NCBI GenBank assembly: GCA_030145245.1
Contig: JAQYWC010000053.1
Location: 62,001 to 126,000 of the forward strand
DNA from: Desulfobacterium sp.
Lineage (GTDB): Bacteria; Desulfobacterota; Desulfobacteria; Desulfobacterales; Desulfobacteraceae
DNA: 64,000 bases
Direction: 5' to 3'
The notes under the pieces were generated by a model that saw only the letters and a list, made by a program, of their open reading frames with translations, had not been told where the DNA came from and ran no database searches. This document shows, piece by piece, positions 26,405 to 35,314 of the stretch (the stretch's first letter is position 1; each line of letters opens with the position of its first letter). The position numbers and the translations under genes were made by a program.

Positions 26405-27558
26405 ATTTTCGGCACCCGGGCCGTTAAGGAGGAGACAACCTCGTAGTTGATGGTGTTTGTCAGGCCTGCGATCTCGTCTGCAGTGATGGCCTCCTCCTCC
26501 TGGATCCCCAGGATCACCACCCTGTCCCCGGGTTTGGCACCGGGAATATGGCCCACGTCGATCAGGGTCTGGTCCATGCAGATCTTTCCTGCAATGGGCG
26601 CTCGTTTTCCCCTGATCAGCATGCTTCCCTTTGAGGAGAGCAGCCGTGAATATCCGTCAGCATAGCCCACGGGTACGGCGGCGATCACGCTCTCGGCTTC
26701 GGTTACATAGGTCATGCCGTAACCCACCTTGAACGCTTTTGGCACCTTCTTGACCGAGGTGACAATGCTGTGGATCTCCATGGCCGGTTTCAGGTCCAGG
26801 TGATCTGTTTTCACCTCTTCTGAGGGGGCAAGTCCGTACATGGTAATCCCGATTCTTACCATGTTGAAATGGGATCGGGGCATCTCTATGACGGCGGCGC
26901 TGTTTGCACAGTGAACCAGGGGGAATTCCATACCCTGGGCCTTTAACTCCCCAATGAAATCTGTAAACACCTTGTACTGGTAGTCTGCATAGGCCTTGTC
27001 CCTGCAGTCAGCCGAGGCAAAATGGGTATAGATCCCTTCCAGTTCGATGCCTTTAAGCCCGGCAATGATTGCCACCTCGGCAACCGCCTCGCCCTTGAGC
27101 GCTGAATCCCGCCTTCTTGAATCCGGCAATATGCCCAGCCGTCCCATGCCGGTGTCGATCTTGAGGTGGGCCTTGATGGTCCCTCCCCTGGCAACGGCTT
27201 TTTTAGAGAGCATTTGGGCGGATTCAAGATCAAACACTGTGAACGTTAGGTCAAGCGCCATGAGCTGGTCGATCTCATCATCCCGGGTGTATCCCAGGAT
27301 GAGAATGGGAGCAGCTATGCCCGCTTCCCTCAGCTCCAGGGCTTCATGGAACCTTGCCACGGCCAAGTGGTCCGCTCCGTTTGCAAGGGCCGTTTCTGCG
27401 ACCCGTACCGCGCCGTGGCCGTACCCGTCTGCCTTGACCACGGCCATGATCGATGTCCCGGCCGTGGTGAGTGATTTTAGAACCCTGAGGTTGTGACCAA
27501 TGGCGTCAAGATCAATCTGCTTCCAGACCAGGGGAGAGGGGTTCTTTATCTTCTGCAT
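26368..27558 (-). CDS. alr: Alanine racemase
   Basis: A 396-residue PLP enzyme that interconverts L- and D-alanine for peptidoglycan. The PLP lysine is Lys42 in VVKADGYGHG; KIDTGMGRLG and VGYGMTYVTE (the catalytic tyrosine region) and GKICMDQTLIDVG are all present. It is the third gene of an nrdD-nrdG-alr unit, 12 bases after nrdG, an unusual companion for ribonucleotide reductase. Its last codons overlap the convergent regulator. Confidence 0.96.
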   Translation of the reverse strand: MQKIKNPSPLVWKQIDLDAIGHNLRVLKSLTTAGTSIMAVVKADGYGHGAVRVAETALANGADHLAVARFHEALELREAGIAAPILILGYTRDDEIDQLMALDLTFTVFDLESAQMLSKKAVARGGTIKAHLKIDTGMGRLGILPDSRRRDSALKGEAVAEVAIIAGLKGIELEGIYTHFASADCRDKAYADYQYKVFTDFIGELKAQGMEFPLVHCANSAAVIEMPRSHFNMVRIGITMYGLAPSEEVKTDHLDLKPAMEIHSIVTSVKKVPKAFKVGYGMTYVTEAESVIAAVPVGYADGYSRLLSSKGSMLIRGKRAPIAGKICMDQTLIDVGHIPGAKPGDRVVILGIQEEEAITADEIAGLTNTINYEVVSSLTARVPKIYSDSDSGEDWA

Positions 27559-27570
27559 GTCATCCTCGCA

Positions 27571-28275
27571 TCAGCGTATGTGGCAGTGGTTTACCGAGGG
27601 TTCCACCTCAGCCTTGAGGGCGAGCATCTCGTCGTCGGAGAAGAACCGGTCCTCTTCCTTGAAAAAGAGGGGGTTGAGCATACTCACCCCCTGTGAGCAG
27701 GGCTGGAGAATATAATTCTTCGCCCCTTGGATCAGCTCTCCGATGTCTGCCATCTTCTCTTTGGTCAACAGCGGTTTGATGCAGGTGGTCCGGAACTCAT
27801 AGGACGGTGCTTTGTCCATGATGATGCGGACGCTCTCCTTCACCGTGTTTGTGTCAAACCCCTCGCCGGCAGCCAGGCGGTATCCGTCAAGATCGCTCTT
27901 GATATCCATGGCCACGAAGTCCAGAAGCCCTTTGTCAAGGAGGTTCTCGACGACCCCGGGATTGCTCCCGTTGGTGTCGAGTTTGACCTTGAACCCAAGT
28001 GCTTTTATCTTCGTGATGACCCTTTCAAGGTCCGGCTGGAGGGTGGGTTCCCCGCCGGTGATCACAACCCCGTCAATGAGTCCCTGTCGCTTGTTGAGAA
28101 AGGCAAAGATATCCGCCTCGTCAATGGGCGCAGTCCCTTCCGGGAGCCTGCCTGCGGCAAGGTCCGGGTTGTGGCAGTAAGGGCAGACAAAGTTGCAGCC
28201 CGAGGTGAAGATCACCGATGATACCAGCCCTGGAAAGTCGATCATGGAATTTTTCTGGAAACCGCCGATTTTCAT
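27571..28275 (-). CDS. nrdG: NrdG: anaerobic ribonucleotide reductase activating enzyme
   Basis: A 234-residue radical SAM protein with CNFVCPYC, the CX3CX2C motif, after GLVSSVIFTSG and with the GGEPTLQPDL segment. It generates the glycyl radical on NrdD. It starts three bases after the nrdD stop codon. The length and sequence fit the NrdG2 subgroup common in strict anaerobes. Confidence 0.93.
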   Translation of the reverse strand: MKIGGFQKNSMIDFPGLVSSVIFTSGCNFVCPYCHNPDLAAGRLPEGTAPIDEADIFAFLNKRQGLIDGVVITGGEPTLQPDLERVITKIKALGFKVKLDTNGSNPGVVENLLDKGLLDFVAMDIKSDLDGYRLAAGEGFDTNTVKESVRIIMDKAPSYEFRTTCIKPLLTKEKMADIGELIQGAKNYILQPCSQGVSMLNPLFFKEEDRFFSDDEMLALKAEVEPSVNHCHIR

Positions 28276-28278
28276 GGG

Positions 28279-30369
28279 TTATGCCACCTTAAAGGTTTTG
28301 CGCATGCAGAACTCGGTCTGCTTGCCGTTGTTCCACTGCTTCACGGGCCGGAGATAACCAACCACCCTGGAGTAGACCTCGGTCTCAGCCTCGCACTTGG
28401 GACAGGCAGGATGCTCACCCGGGATATATCCGTGGGAGGGGCAGACGCTGAAGGTGGGGGTCAGGGTAAAGTAGGGGAGGCGGTAGTTGTTGGCCACCTT
28501 TTTTACCATGGATTTCACAACTTCAATGTCGGGCATCTCCTCTCCAAGGAAGAGGTGAAGCACGGTGCCGCCGGTGTACCGGGTCTGGAGATCGTCCTGG
28601 AGATCCAGGGCCTCAAACAGATCGTCGGTGTAGTTGACCGGCAGCTGGGTGGAGTTGGTGTAAAAGGGGTCGCTTCCCTGGCTGAACTCGGCCTCGTTGG
28701 CGCAGATGATCCCGGGATACATCTTCTTGTCCTTCATGGCAAACCGGTAGGTGGTTCCCTCGGCCGGGGTAGCCTCAAGGTTGAAGATCTCGCCGGTTTC
28801 CACCTGCATGGCCTCGATCTTGCTCCGGATGTGATCCATCACCCTGACGGCAAAGGCCTGGCCCTTGTCCGTTGCAATGCTCTCTCCCATGAAGTTGATG
28901 CACGCCTCGTGCATGCCGAGGATGCCGATGGTGGAGAAGTGGTTGCGCCAGTAGCAGCCGGCAGACTCCCTGATCTTTCTCAGGTAGAACTTTGAGTAGG
29001 GGTAGAGGTTGCCGTCGGTGAACTTCTCAAGGATCTTCCGCTTGATGGTCAAAGACTGGCCGGCGGTCTGGATCAGTTCATCGATCCGTTCCATGAACTC
29101 AGGCTCAGTCTTGGAGGTGTGGCCGATCCGGGGAAGGTTGAGGGTAACAACCCCGATGGAACCGGTCAGGGGGTTGGCTCCGAACAGGCCGCCGCCCCGT
29201 TTCCGAAGCTCCCGGTTGTCCAGCCGCAGGCGGCAGCACATGGAGCGGGCATCGTCCGGGCTCATGTCCGAGTTGACAAAGTTTGAGAAATAGGGAATGC
29301 CGTATTTACCGGTCATCTTCCACACGTTCTCAAGGTTGGGGTTGTCCCAGTTGAAATCCTCGGTGATGTTGTAGGTCGGGATGGGGAAGGTAAAGACCCG
29401 GCCCTTGGCATCCCCTTCCATCATCACCTCGGCAAAGGCGTTGTTGATGACGTCCATCTCCGCCTGGAAGTCGGCATAGGTCTCTTCCAGGTACTTGCCG
29501 CCGATCACCACAGGGGAGTCTTTAAGAATAGCGGGGACGACAAGGTCCATGGTGATGTTGGTGAAGGGTGTCTGGAACCCGACCCGGGTTGGGATGTTGA
29601 TGTTGAACACAAACTCCTGGAGCGCCTGCTTCACCTCTTTATAGCTGAGCTTGTCCTTCCTGACAAAGGGAGCCAGAAGAGTGTCGAAGTTGCTCATGGC
29701 CTGGGCTCCGGCAGCCTCGCCCTGGAGGGTGTAGAAGAAGTTGACCATCTGGCCGAGGGCTGTCCTGAAGTGGTTCGGCGGTGAGCTTTCCACCTTGCCG
29801 GCCACGCCCTTGAACCCTTCCATGAGCAGATCCTGGAGATCCCAGCCCACGCAATATACCGACAGCAGGCTCAGGTCATGGATATGGATGTCACCGTTGT
29901 TGTGGGCATCCCTTACTTTTGCGGGGTAGATGCTGTTGAGCCAGTATTCCGCAGTGATGTCGGATGAGATGAAGTTGTTTAGGCCCTGGAGGGAGTAACT
30001 CATGTTGGAGTTCTCCTTGACCTTCCAGTCCATGCGCTTGATGTAGGAGTCCATGAGATCCACGTTCTCCTTGATGGTGATCTTCCGGATCTGGTTGCGC
30101 TGCTCCCGGTAGAGGATGTAGGCCTTGGCAGTTTTATAAAAGGGGGAATCGAGCAGGACCCGCTCTACAATGTCCTGGATCTCTTCCACCTCGGGGCATG
30201 TTCCTAAACGAAGATCCCGGGCAAGGGTGATCACCTTCAGTGTCAGCTTTTTTGCCTCTCTATCATCAAATTCGCCGGTCTCTTTACCCGACTTAGCAAT
30301 GGCATCACTGATCTTGGATGAATCAAATTCCGCAACCCTTCCGTCCCGTTTCTTAATTTTTTCGAACAT
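28279..30369 (-). CDS. nrdD: NrdD: class III (anaerobic) ribonucleoside-triphosphate reductase
   Basis: A 696-residue enzyme that reduces ribonucleotides to deoxyribonucleotides without oxygen. An N-terminal ATP-cone (KKRDGRVAEFDSSKISDAI) is followed by the ten-stranded barrel with MCCRLRLDNRELRKRGGG. The C-terminus has a zinc site (CPSHGYIPG, CPKCEAE) and the glycyl-radical loop in RVVGYLRP. It heads the nrdD-nrdG-alr unit. A candidate NrdR box lies upstream. Confidence 0.96.
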   Translation of the reverse strand: MFEKIKKRDGRVAEFDSSKISDAIAKSGKETGEFDDREAKKLTLKVITLARDLRLGTCPEVEEIQDIVERVLLDSPFYKTAKAYILYREQRNQIRKITIKENVDLMDSYIKRMDWKVKENSNMSYSLQGLNNFISSDITAEYWLNSIYPAKVRDAHNNGDIHIHDLSLLSVYCVGWDLQDLLMEGFKGVAGKVESSPPNHFRTALGQMVNFFYTLQGEAAGAQAMSNFDTLLAPFVRKDKLSYKEVKQALQEFVFNINIPTRVGFQTPFTNITMDLVVPAILKDSPVVIGGKYLEETYADFQAEMDVINNAFAEVMMEGDAKGRVFTFPIPTYNITEDFNWDNPNLENVWKMTGKYGIPYFSNFVNSDMSPDDARSMCCRLRLDNRELRKRGGGLFGANPLTGSIGVVTLNLPRIGHTSKTEPEFMERIDELIQTAGQSLTIKRKILEKFTDGNLYPYSKFYLRKIRESAGCYWRNHFSTIGILGMHEACINFMGESIATDKGQAFAVRVMDHIRSKIEAMQVETGEIFNLEATPAEGTTYRFAMKDKKMYPGIICANEAEFSQGSDPFYTNSTQLPVNYTDDLFEALDLQDDLQTRYTGGTVLHLFLGEEMPDIEVVKSMVKKVANNYRLPYFTLTPTFSVCPSHGYIPGEHPACPKCEAETEVYSRVVGYLRPVKQWNNGKQTEFCMRKTFKVA

Positions 30370-30519
30370 GCATATCCTCTTGAATAGCTCTTGAATAGCC
30401 CTTGAATTTGGGCTGTTATTATAGTATAGTTCTGCGTTGTTTTTCCTGCTGAAGACATCACGTTGATTGACGTGAGGCTCTTTAATATTACAACATGCTG
30501 TAGCGTGTCAATACTAAAA

Positions 30520-30535
30520 TTCAACATATGGTGTG
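30520..30535 (-). promoter_or_regulatory. Candidate NrdR box upstream of nrdD
   Basis: On the minus strand ACACCATATGTTGAAT resembles the NrdR consensus ACACWATATNTWGTGT. A weaker similar element occurs at 30493-30508, but the spacing between the two (27 bases) is not the usual 31-32, so only one box is convincing. Confidence 0.35.
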
Positions 30536-30589
30536 CTTGGCCCCAAGACCCCCAACTGGCGTGGGTGAAAAAAAATAGGGAGAAAAACC

Positions 30590-30838
30590 GTGCAACTCGA
30601 CCACAGTCCTTTCTACAAAACCGTGATTACCCCCTGGTATGATTCCGATCCCGCCTGCTATTTCCTGGTGTTTTTTCTGGGCGTGGTGCTTCTTTTTGCC
30701 GGAGTCGGCATCTGGGTTGCGGCCATCCGGTTGGAGTACGCACCATTCCTCTGGTTTCCAGTGATGCTGGCCGTGATGTCCGCCTTTGTGATGGCTAAGA
30801 TTTGTTTAAGGGTGGTCAACCGGAACAGGAACTCATAA
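30590..30838 (+). CDS. Small membrane protein of unknown function
   Basis: An 82-residue protein starting at GTG with GGGAG upstream. Two hydrophobic helices (about 24-45 and 52-72) are preceded by a polar N-terminus with PFYKTVITPWYDSDPA. I do not recognise a family. It is divergent from nrdD, and its last 23 bases overlap the 3' end of the convergent Nudix gene. The good start and membrane pattern support a real gene. Confidence 0.55.
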   Translation: MQLDHSPFYKTVITPWYDSDPACYFLVFFLGVVLLFAGVGIWVAAIRLEYAPFLWFPVMLAVMSAFVMAKICLRVVNRNRNS

Positions 30839-31412
30839 CCTCGGCCCAGATGATCTCCATGAAGTGGTGGAGGATCTTTGCCGTGGCTCCCCAGATCACC
30901 ACATCCTCGTAGGGGTAGGTCAGTTCCTCAATGCCCGGGCTTCTTCCGTTCAGCCCTTTTTCCATGTGGACGTCCAGAAGGTGGCCCACGGGAATATGAA
31001 ACACCCGCTGGATCTCTGACGCGTCCGCGCAGATCTCCTGCTCCTGGTCCCATACCCCAACAAACGCCTCGATGTCCCGCTGGTTGATGGTCTGGAAATG
31101 GCCCAAAGATCCAATCACGTCCACATGGCGTTTGGATATCCCCATCTCCTCCTCAAGCTCCCGTAGTGCCGTTGCCTGCCGGCTCCTGTCCCCGGGATCC
31201 CAGTGACCGCCTGGAAAGGCCATCTGGTTCCGCCAGGGATACCCCTTCACGTCCGCCTTCTGGATAAAGATAAGGTTGGGCGAGCTTTCAAACTCCATGA
31301 GGGCCATGACGCTGGTGGGCCTGAACATGTCCTCCGGGGGCGCTCCTGGATGGTCGGATTGGATCACCGCCCTTGAAAGGGCGTCAAAACAGAGTGTGTT
31401 TTCTTGATTCAT
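30816..31412 (-). CDS. Nudix hydrolase (CoA pyrophosphatase-like)
   Basis: A 198-residue protein with the upstream signature PWRNQMAFPGGHWDPGD typical of the NudL/YeaB CoA diphosphatase group and the Nudix core RELEEEMGI. The first acidic residue of the Nudix box is Asp instead of the usual Glu. The ATG with GGAGA upstream was chosen over an earlier in-frame start. The likely role is hydrolysis of CoA or other nucleotide diphosphates. Confidence 0.85.
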   Translation of the reverse strand: MNQENTLCFDALSRAVIQSDHPGAPPEDMFRPTSVMALMEFESSPNLIFIQKADVKGYPWRNQMAFPGGHWDPGDRSRQATALRELEEEMGISKRHVDVIGSLGHFQTINQRDIEAFVGVWDQEQEICADASEIQRVFHIPVGHLLDVHMEKGLNGRSPGIEELTYPYEDVVIWGATAKILHHFMEIIWAEVMSSCSG

Positions 31413-31504
31413 GAAAAGGTCTCCACCTGTTTGCAATAAGTATCCTTTTTCCATAGCACATTTTTACCGGCAAGGTAAGCCCGGCAAAAAATGATTTCAA
31501 CGAC

Positions 31505-31575
31505 GGGGTCATATCAGATGGGGTCAGACTTAGCTTATAGCCGAAGGGGGCAGGCTATAGCTTCCCGCTGACCCC
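31505..31575. repeat. REP-like palindrome, second locus
   Basis: GGGGTCAGACTTAGCTTATA at 31520-31539 faces an imperfect inverted partner ending in GCTGACCCC at 31575, with a degenerate GGGGTCATATCAGA copy just upstream. The unit is the same as that of the block near 11.9 kb and again lies downstream of genes, between the Nudix gene and the MFS gene end. Confidence 0.65.
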
Positions 31576-31593
31576 AGATCCATGTCCTTGATT

Positions 31594-33024
31594 TCAGCTC
31601 CCCGCCGCCTGCTCCCTGAGCCCGGGCACCTTGCTGACCCGTGCCATGGAGAAGAAAACCCCCACCAAACATAACAGGGAAAATCCCATGAACGCCACAT
31701 GGAGACTCCTGAGAAAAAGATCCAGGGTTTCAGGCACCACCGCCCGTGCTCCCATATAAAAGGATACAATGGTTGTCACCGCTGTCATGCTCACCAGCAT
31801 GCCAAAGGAGCGCATGGTGCCCACAAGGCTTGAGGCCGTACCATAATGTTTGGCCGTAACGCTCCCCATCACCGTGAGCATGTTGGGGGTGGAAAACAAA
31901 GCAAACCCGAGCCCCATGAACGAGAGCATGGCCATGACCATCCACAGGGGCGTGGCCCGGCCCAGGGTGGATGCCCCAGCCAGTCCAAGAGCACAGATGA
32001 TCATTCCCAGGGTGGAGAGCCTTGCCGGTTGCACCGTCTCACTCAACCGCCCGGATAAAGGCGAGAGCAGCGCCTGGACAAGGGGCTGGACAATGAGCAC
32101 CCCGCCTGCTGCCTGGGGAGATAGCCCCTTGACCGCCTGGAGATAGAGACTGAGGAAAAATGTCAGACCAAAAGAAGCGGCATAGTTGATCAGGGTGGCA
32201 AGGTTGCTGAAGGCAAAGACCCGATTGGAAAAAAGCAGCCGCACATTGAGGATGGGAAAGGGCCTGAAATATTCGAACCAGAAAAAGCCGCCAAGTCCCA
32301 ACACCCCTGAAAGAGCCATTACCGTGTATAGATCGCCCTTGGTCCGGTTGATGGTGCCCATGATCAAAAGAGAGAGCGCCACCATATATATGAGGGTCCC
32401 CATGAGGTCAAAGGGCTCTCCTTCGGATTCGGCCCACTCCCCCTTGAGTTTCCAAAGGGTCAGGATCAGCGCCGTGATCTCCAACGGCAGGGCCGTGTAA
32501 AAGATCCACTGCCATCCCAGATGGGTCACCAGAAAGCCCCCAAGCACAGGACCTGCGGAAAGCCCCCCATAGATGAAGCCCACAACGATTCCCATGGCCT
32601 TTCCCCGCTGTTTCGGCGCCATTGCCGAATACAGAATGGCAAGACTCGTACCCGCTATCATGGCAGCCCCGGCTCCCTGGAAAAAGCGAACCAGGATGAA
32701 TATCTCAATGGAGGATGAGAAGGGGATCACAAGGGTGGCCATAATAAAAAGGATAGTCCCCCGTATAAAGATCTTCTTACGGCCAAGGATATCCCCCAGC
32801 CGTCCCGCAGGCAGCAGGAACAGGGCCACCGCCAGGATATAGACCGTTTCAACCAGCCCCAGCTCCACGGCATTGGCAGAAAGCTCTTGACCGATGGCGG
32901 GCAGGGCAATGCCCACCGAGGACATCATAAACGGTGCCAGAAACTGGACCGCGCTCACCACAATCAGGGTTGCAAGCCCGGAGACTTGGGACTGGGACGG
33001 GGTGTTGATTGTATTCTTATTCAT
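31594..33024 (-). CDS. MFS drug-resistance exporter (DHA2, about 14 membrane segments)
   Basis: A 476-residue major facilitator protein. Motif A is LLPAGRLGDILGRKKIF, and motif C-like GGLSAGPVLGGFL, diagnostic of proton antiporters, follows helix 5. Length and helix count fit the DHA2/EmrB-type group that exports drugs or toxic metabolites. It overlaps the MarR gene by eight bases, so the pair is an exporter under its own repressor. Confidence 0.9.
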   Translation of the reverse strand: MNKNTINTPSQSQVSGLATLIVVSAVQFLAPFMMSSVGIALPAIGQELSANAVELGLVETVYILAVALFLLPAGRLGDILGRKKIFIRGTILFIMATLVIPFSSSIEIFILVRFFQGAGAAMIAGTSLAILYSAMAPKQRGKAMGIVVGFIYGGLSAGPVLGGFLVTHLGWQWIFYTALPLEITALILTLWKLKGEWAESEGEPFDLMGTLIYMVALSLLIMGTINRTKGDLYTVMALSGVLGLGGFFWFEYFRPFPILNVRLLFSNRVFAFSNLATLINYAASFGLTFFLSLYLQAVKGLSPQAAGGVLIVQPLVQALLSPLSGRLSETVQPARLSTLGMIICALGLAGASTLGRATPLWMVMAMLSFMGLGFALFSTPNMLTVMGSVTAKHYGTASSLVGTMRSFGMLVSMTAVTTIVSFYMGARAVVPETLDLFLRSLHVAFMGFSLLCLVGVFFSMARVSKVPGLREQAAGS

Positions 33025-33472
33025 TCCCCTGGTCTCCGTAGCGGGCCAGTTTGCCGTTCTCCATCATGCGGTCCAGCAGGGACAGGGCCTGCTCTTTTTC
33101 TTCCTTGGAAAATCCCTGTACAAAGATCTCGCTGGTGCTTCTGAGGGCCTTATAAAAGTCGGCCTCCAATTCCCGGGCCTTGGGGGTTGGGCTGACCAGC
33201 TTCTGCCGCCGGTTCGCAGGGTTGACCTTGCGAGCCACAAGGCCCTGGTCCTCCAGGTGCATGAGCCCCCTGGCCGTGGCCGCCTTGTCGATGACCACCC
33301 GTTTTGAGAGCTGATCCTGGGTCAGGGGGCCGTCGGCCAGGAAGAGTTCCGCAAGAAACGGAATCTGGCTTGCCGAGATCCCGAGCTTTTCCATTTTTTC
33401 ACTGTTAAGGGAGCAGTTGAGCCTGTGTAAAAGGGCAAAGCGGTAGCCAAAGGATGTTGATCGGTCGTTCAT
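33017..33472 (-). CDS. MarR-family transcriptional repressor of the adjacent exporter
   Basis: A 151-residue winged-helix protein: GPLTQDQLSKRVVIDKAATARGLMHLEDQG is split over the recognition helix, followed by the wing (RKVNPANRRQKLVSPTPKA). The ribosome binding site AGGAGACGTAA precedes the ATG. A perfect palindrome lies directly upstream over its promoter, the classic arrangement for autorepression relieved by a small, often phenolic, ligand. The ligand is unknown. Confidence 0.92.
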   Translation of the reverse strand: MNDRSTSFGYRFALLHRLNCSLNSEKMEKLGISASQIPFLAELFLADGPLTQDQLSKRVVIDKAATARGLMHLEDQGLVARKVNPANRRQKLVSPTPKARELEADFYKALRSTSEIFVQGFSKEEKEQALSLLDRMMENGKLARYGDQGNE

Positions 33473-33485
33473 TTACGTCTCCTGG

Positions 33486-33520
33486 ATTGTTGATGTGTCA
33501 ACTGTTGACACATCAACAAT
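33486..33520. promoter_or_regulatory. MarR operator: perfect 17-base inverted repeat
   Basis: ATTGTTGATGTGTCAAC at 33486-33502 is perfectly repeated in inverse orientation at 33504-33520 with a single central base. It lies 14 bases before the marR start and covers the candidate -10 box, so bound repressor should block transcription of marR and the exporter. Confidence 0.9.
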
Positions 33521-33543
33521 AGCCACGATCCCATGGCTGTCAA
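33516..33543 (-). promoter_or_regulatory. Promoter of the marR-exporter operon
   Basis: Minus strand TTGACA (33538-33543), 16-base spacer, TATTGT (33516-33521). The -10 element is inside the operator palindrome. Confidence 0.6.
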
Positions 33544-33695
33544 GGGGTCTTGTTTTCCTTTTTCATCTGTGTGCTTTAATGTATGATACATAACTCAACC
33601 AGGAGCGGGAAGGTGTTCTGAACGGACGCGCATGCAGGGTGTTGCGGGGAGGCCGGTCGCTTTCGGCAATTGGATTCTCAGCATGGAAAGCTCCG

Positions 33696-34160
33696 TTAAT
33701 AGTTAGTAATGCAGATCCACATCACCCGACCGCCTTGTATGGGCTTGTCGGAACGCATGCGCACCGTCGTAAACGCCATGCCCAAGGGCAGTTGGGGTGC
33801 TTTGGGGTTGGGGTCTTGAGGCCGATGGGAAAACATTAGTCCTGGGCCCAGGCCGACCGAATTCAGAGTGAAGTGCGTTCCGTCGTCGGCGACCAGTTCC
33901 ACTTCAACCGTTATTTCCGCACCACCCGGCATCACGAAGGAGGCGCTTTCAGGGCGAATTTCCCAATCTGGCAGATTTGGCATTTCAATCGAGATGCTTT
34001 GAACCTGTTCGCTGACCACTAAGGGCGGTGTCGGGTGGATTTCTGTCCACTCTTTGTCCATTTGAATGGAATCTGCAATATGACGCACAGTAGGTTTAAT
34101 ATTACACCCCGCAAAAATTAAGAGAACGAAGAGACAAATGACTTTGGTGGATCTATACAT
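33696..34160 (-). CDS. Lipoprotein of unknown function
   Basis: A 154-residue predicted lipoprotein: MYRSTKVICLFVLLIFAGC ends in a good lipobox with Cys19. The mature part is beta-rich (SIEMPNLPDWEIRPESASF, EITVEVELVADDGTHF) and ends WICITNY. I do not recognise a family. The start was set at the ATG eight bases after AGGGGG. It lies at the downstream edge of the A+T-rich island with the WD40-like and truncated genes on the same strand; a shared function is possible but unproven. Confidence 0.6.
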   Translation of the reverse strand: MYRSTKVICLFVLLIFAGCNIKPTVRHIADSIQMDKEWTEIHPTPPLVVSEQVQSISIEMPNLPDWEIRPESASFVMPGGAEITVEVELVADDGTHFTLNSVGLGPGLMFSHRPQDPNPKAPQLPLGMAFTTVRMRSDKPIQGGRVMWICITNY

Positions 34161-34243
34161 ATGCAATACCCCCTTATGTGGCAGGATAGTTGTCGGCTCT
34201 TCTCACATGAAATGGAAAAGAGCCATATGATTGATGTGAAATA

Positions 34244-35300
34244 CTATTTTTTGATTTTGTAGAGGGCGACGATTCCATCATAAGATCCCACCAGTAATAA
34301 TTTAGTAGCCTGGTTGATATCGATAGACGTTATACGTTTCTTGCTGGGGGGTACAGCAGATAGGAGCTTTCCTTGTAAAATATCCCATAGTTGGACACTG
34401 CCGTTGTCCAGTCCGATGGATAACCAATTGTTTTTGCTTAAAGCAGATGAACGGATATTGCCGTTAATTTGTTTGGCAATAAGTTTTTTAAAAGGCGAAA
34501 GCCGGTAGGCGGATATTGAATTGTTCATAACCAAAACCAGTAAATTAATTGTTTTGCTGATATGTATGGCATTAACTAACTCTGGAATGTTGCAACTATG
34601 ACTTGCTTTACTGTTTGCTATTCTCCATACGTAACATTTTTTTTGCGTGCTTGCTGCAATAAATTTACTGTCTTTGCTCATGGCGGCGGTTAAAGCCGGT
34701 TCATCGAGTTTCCAGGCAGCTATTATATTGCCGCCTGGATCTCGTACGACAACGCGTTCATCATGAAACCCTGATGTTAATACGTATTTCTGTCGACCAA
34801 CTTGTAAAGCCGATTGTGCGGCGTGACCAACGGTAGATGAAAGTAATCTGTCTTGTGCTGGATAATAAATGTTTTCACCATAGGCGATCAGGTCAGCATT
34901 ATTACCTATACTGCTAAACCGGGACGTTTTGGGGAAACGATATTCGGTTAGTTTTTTACTAAGTCTGTTTGTAAATATACGAGTGGTGCCTATTCTATTG
35001 GCAAAAAAAATATGATTGTCTTTGGTGATGAAGTTTAAAGCAACCAACTCACTTTCGAAGCTTGTTTCTATGGGGGATTTATTTTTTTTTATGTTCCAGT
35101 AGCGAATTTTCTCAACGGTGCTTCCGGCAAGCAGATGTTTCCCAGCATACGAGATGTCTACTCGTGCAATGCTTTCATTCTTGAACTGTTGCAAAAACAA
35201 GCACTCAAGTTGTACTTTTGCAGTATGTGCGATGTTACCTTGGCCAGCAAACAATATGCATGCCCCCCAAAAACACGATCGTTTTATTAAGTTTAATCAT
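34244..35300 (-). CDS. Secreted WD40-like beta-propeller protein, apparent frameshift near the 5' end
   Basis: The main open frame (34244-35254, 336 codons) has repeated WD40-like blades, for example LLAGSTVEKIRYWNI, FIAASTQKKCYVWRI, WLSIGLDNGSVQLWDI and LLLVGSYDGIVALYKI. It has no good start of its own. Just upstream, ATG 35300 with AGGAAA opens MIKLNKTIVFLG in another frame; dropping one base from the C6 run at 35263-35268 joins the two and makes a sensible signal peptide (MIKLNKTIVFLGACILFAGQ). So the gene is either frameshifted, phase-variable, or the run was miscounted. It is A+T-rich, unlike neighbouring DNA. Confidence 0.65.
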
Positions 35301-35314
35301 GGATGGTTTTCCTG

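Noticed and set aside
30493-30508. Second NrdR box upstream of nrdD
   Set aside because: Only partial match to the consensus and wrong spacing to the better box.
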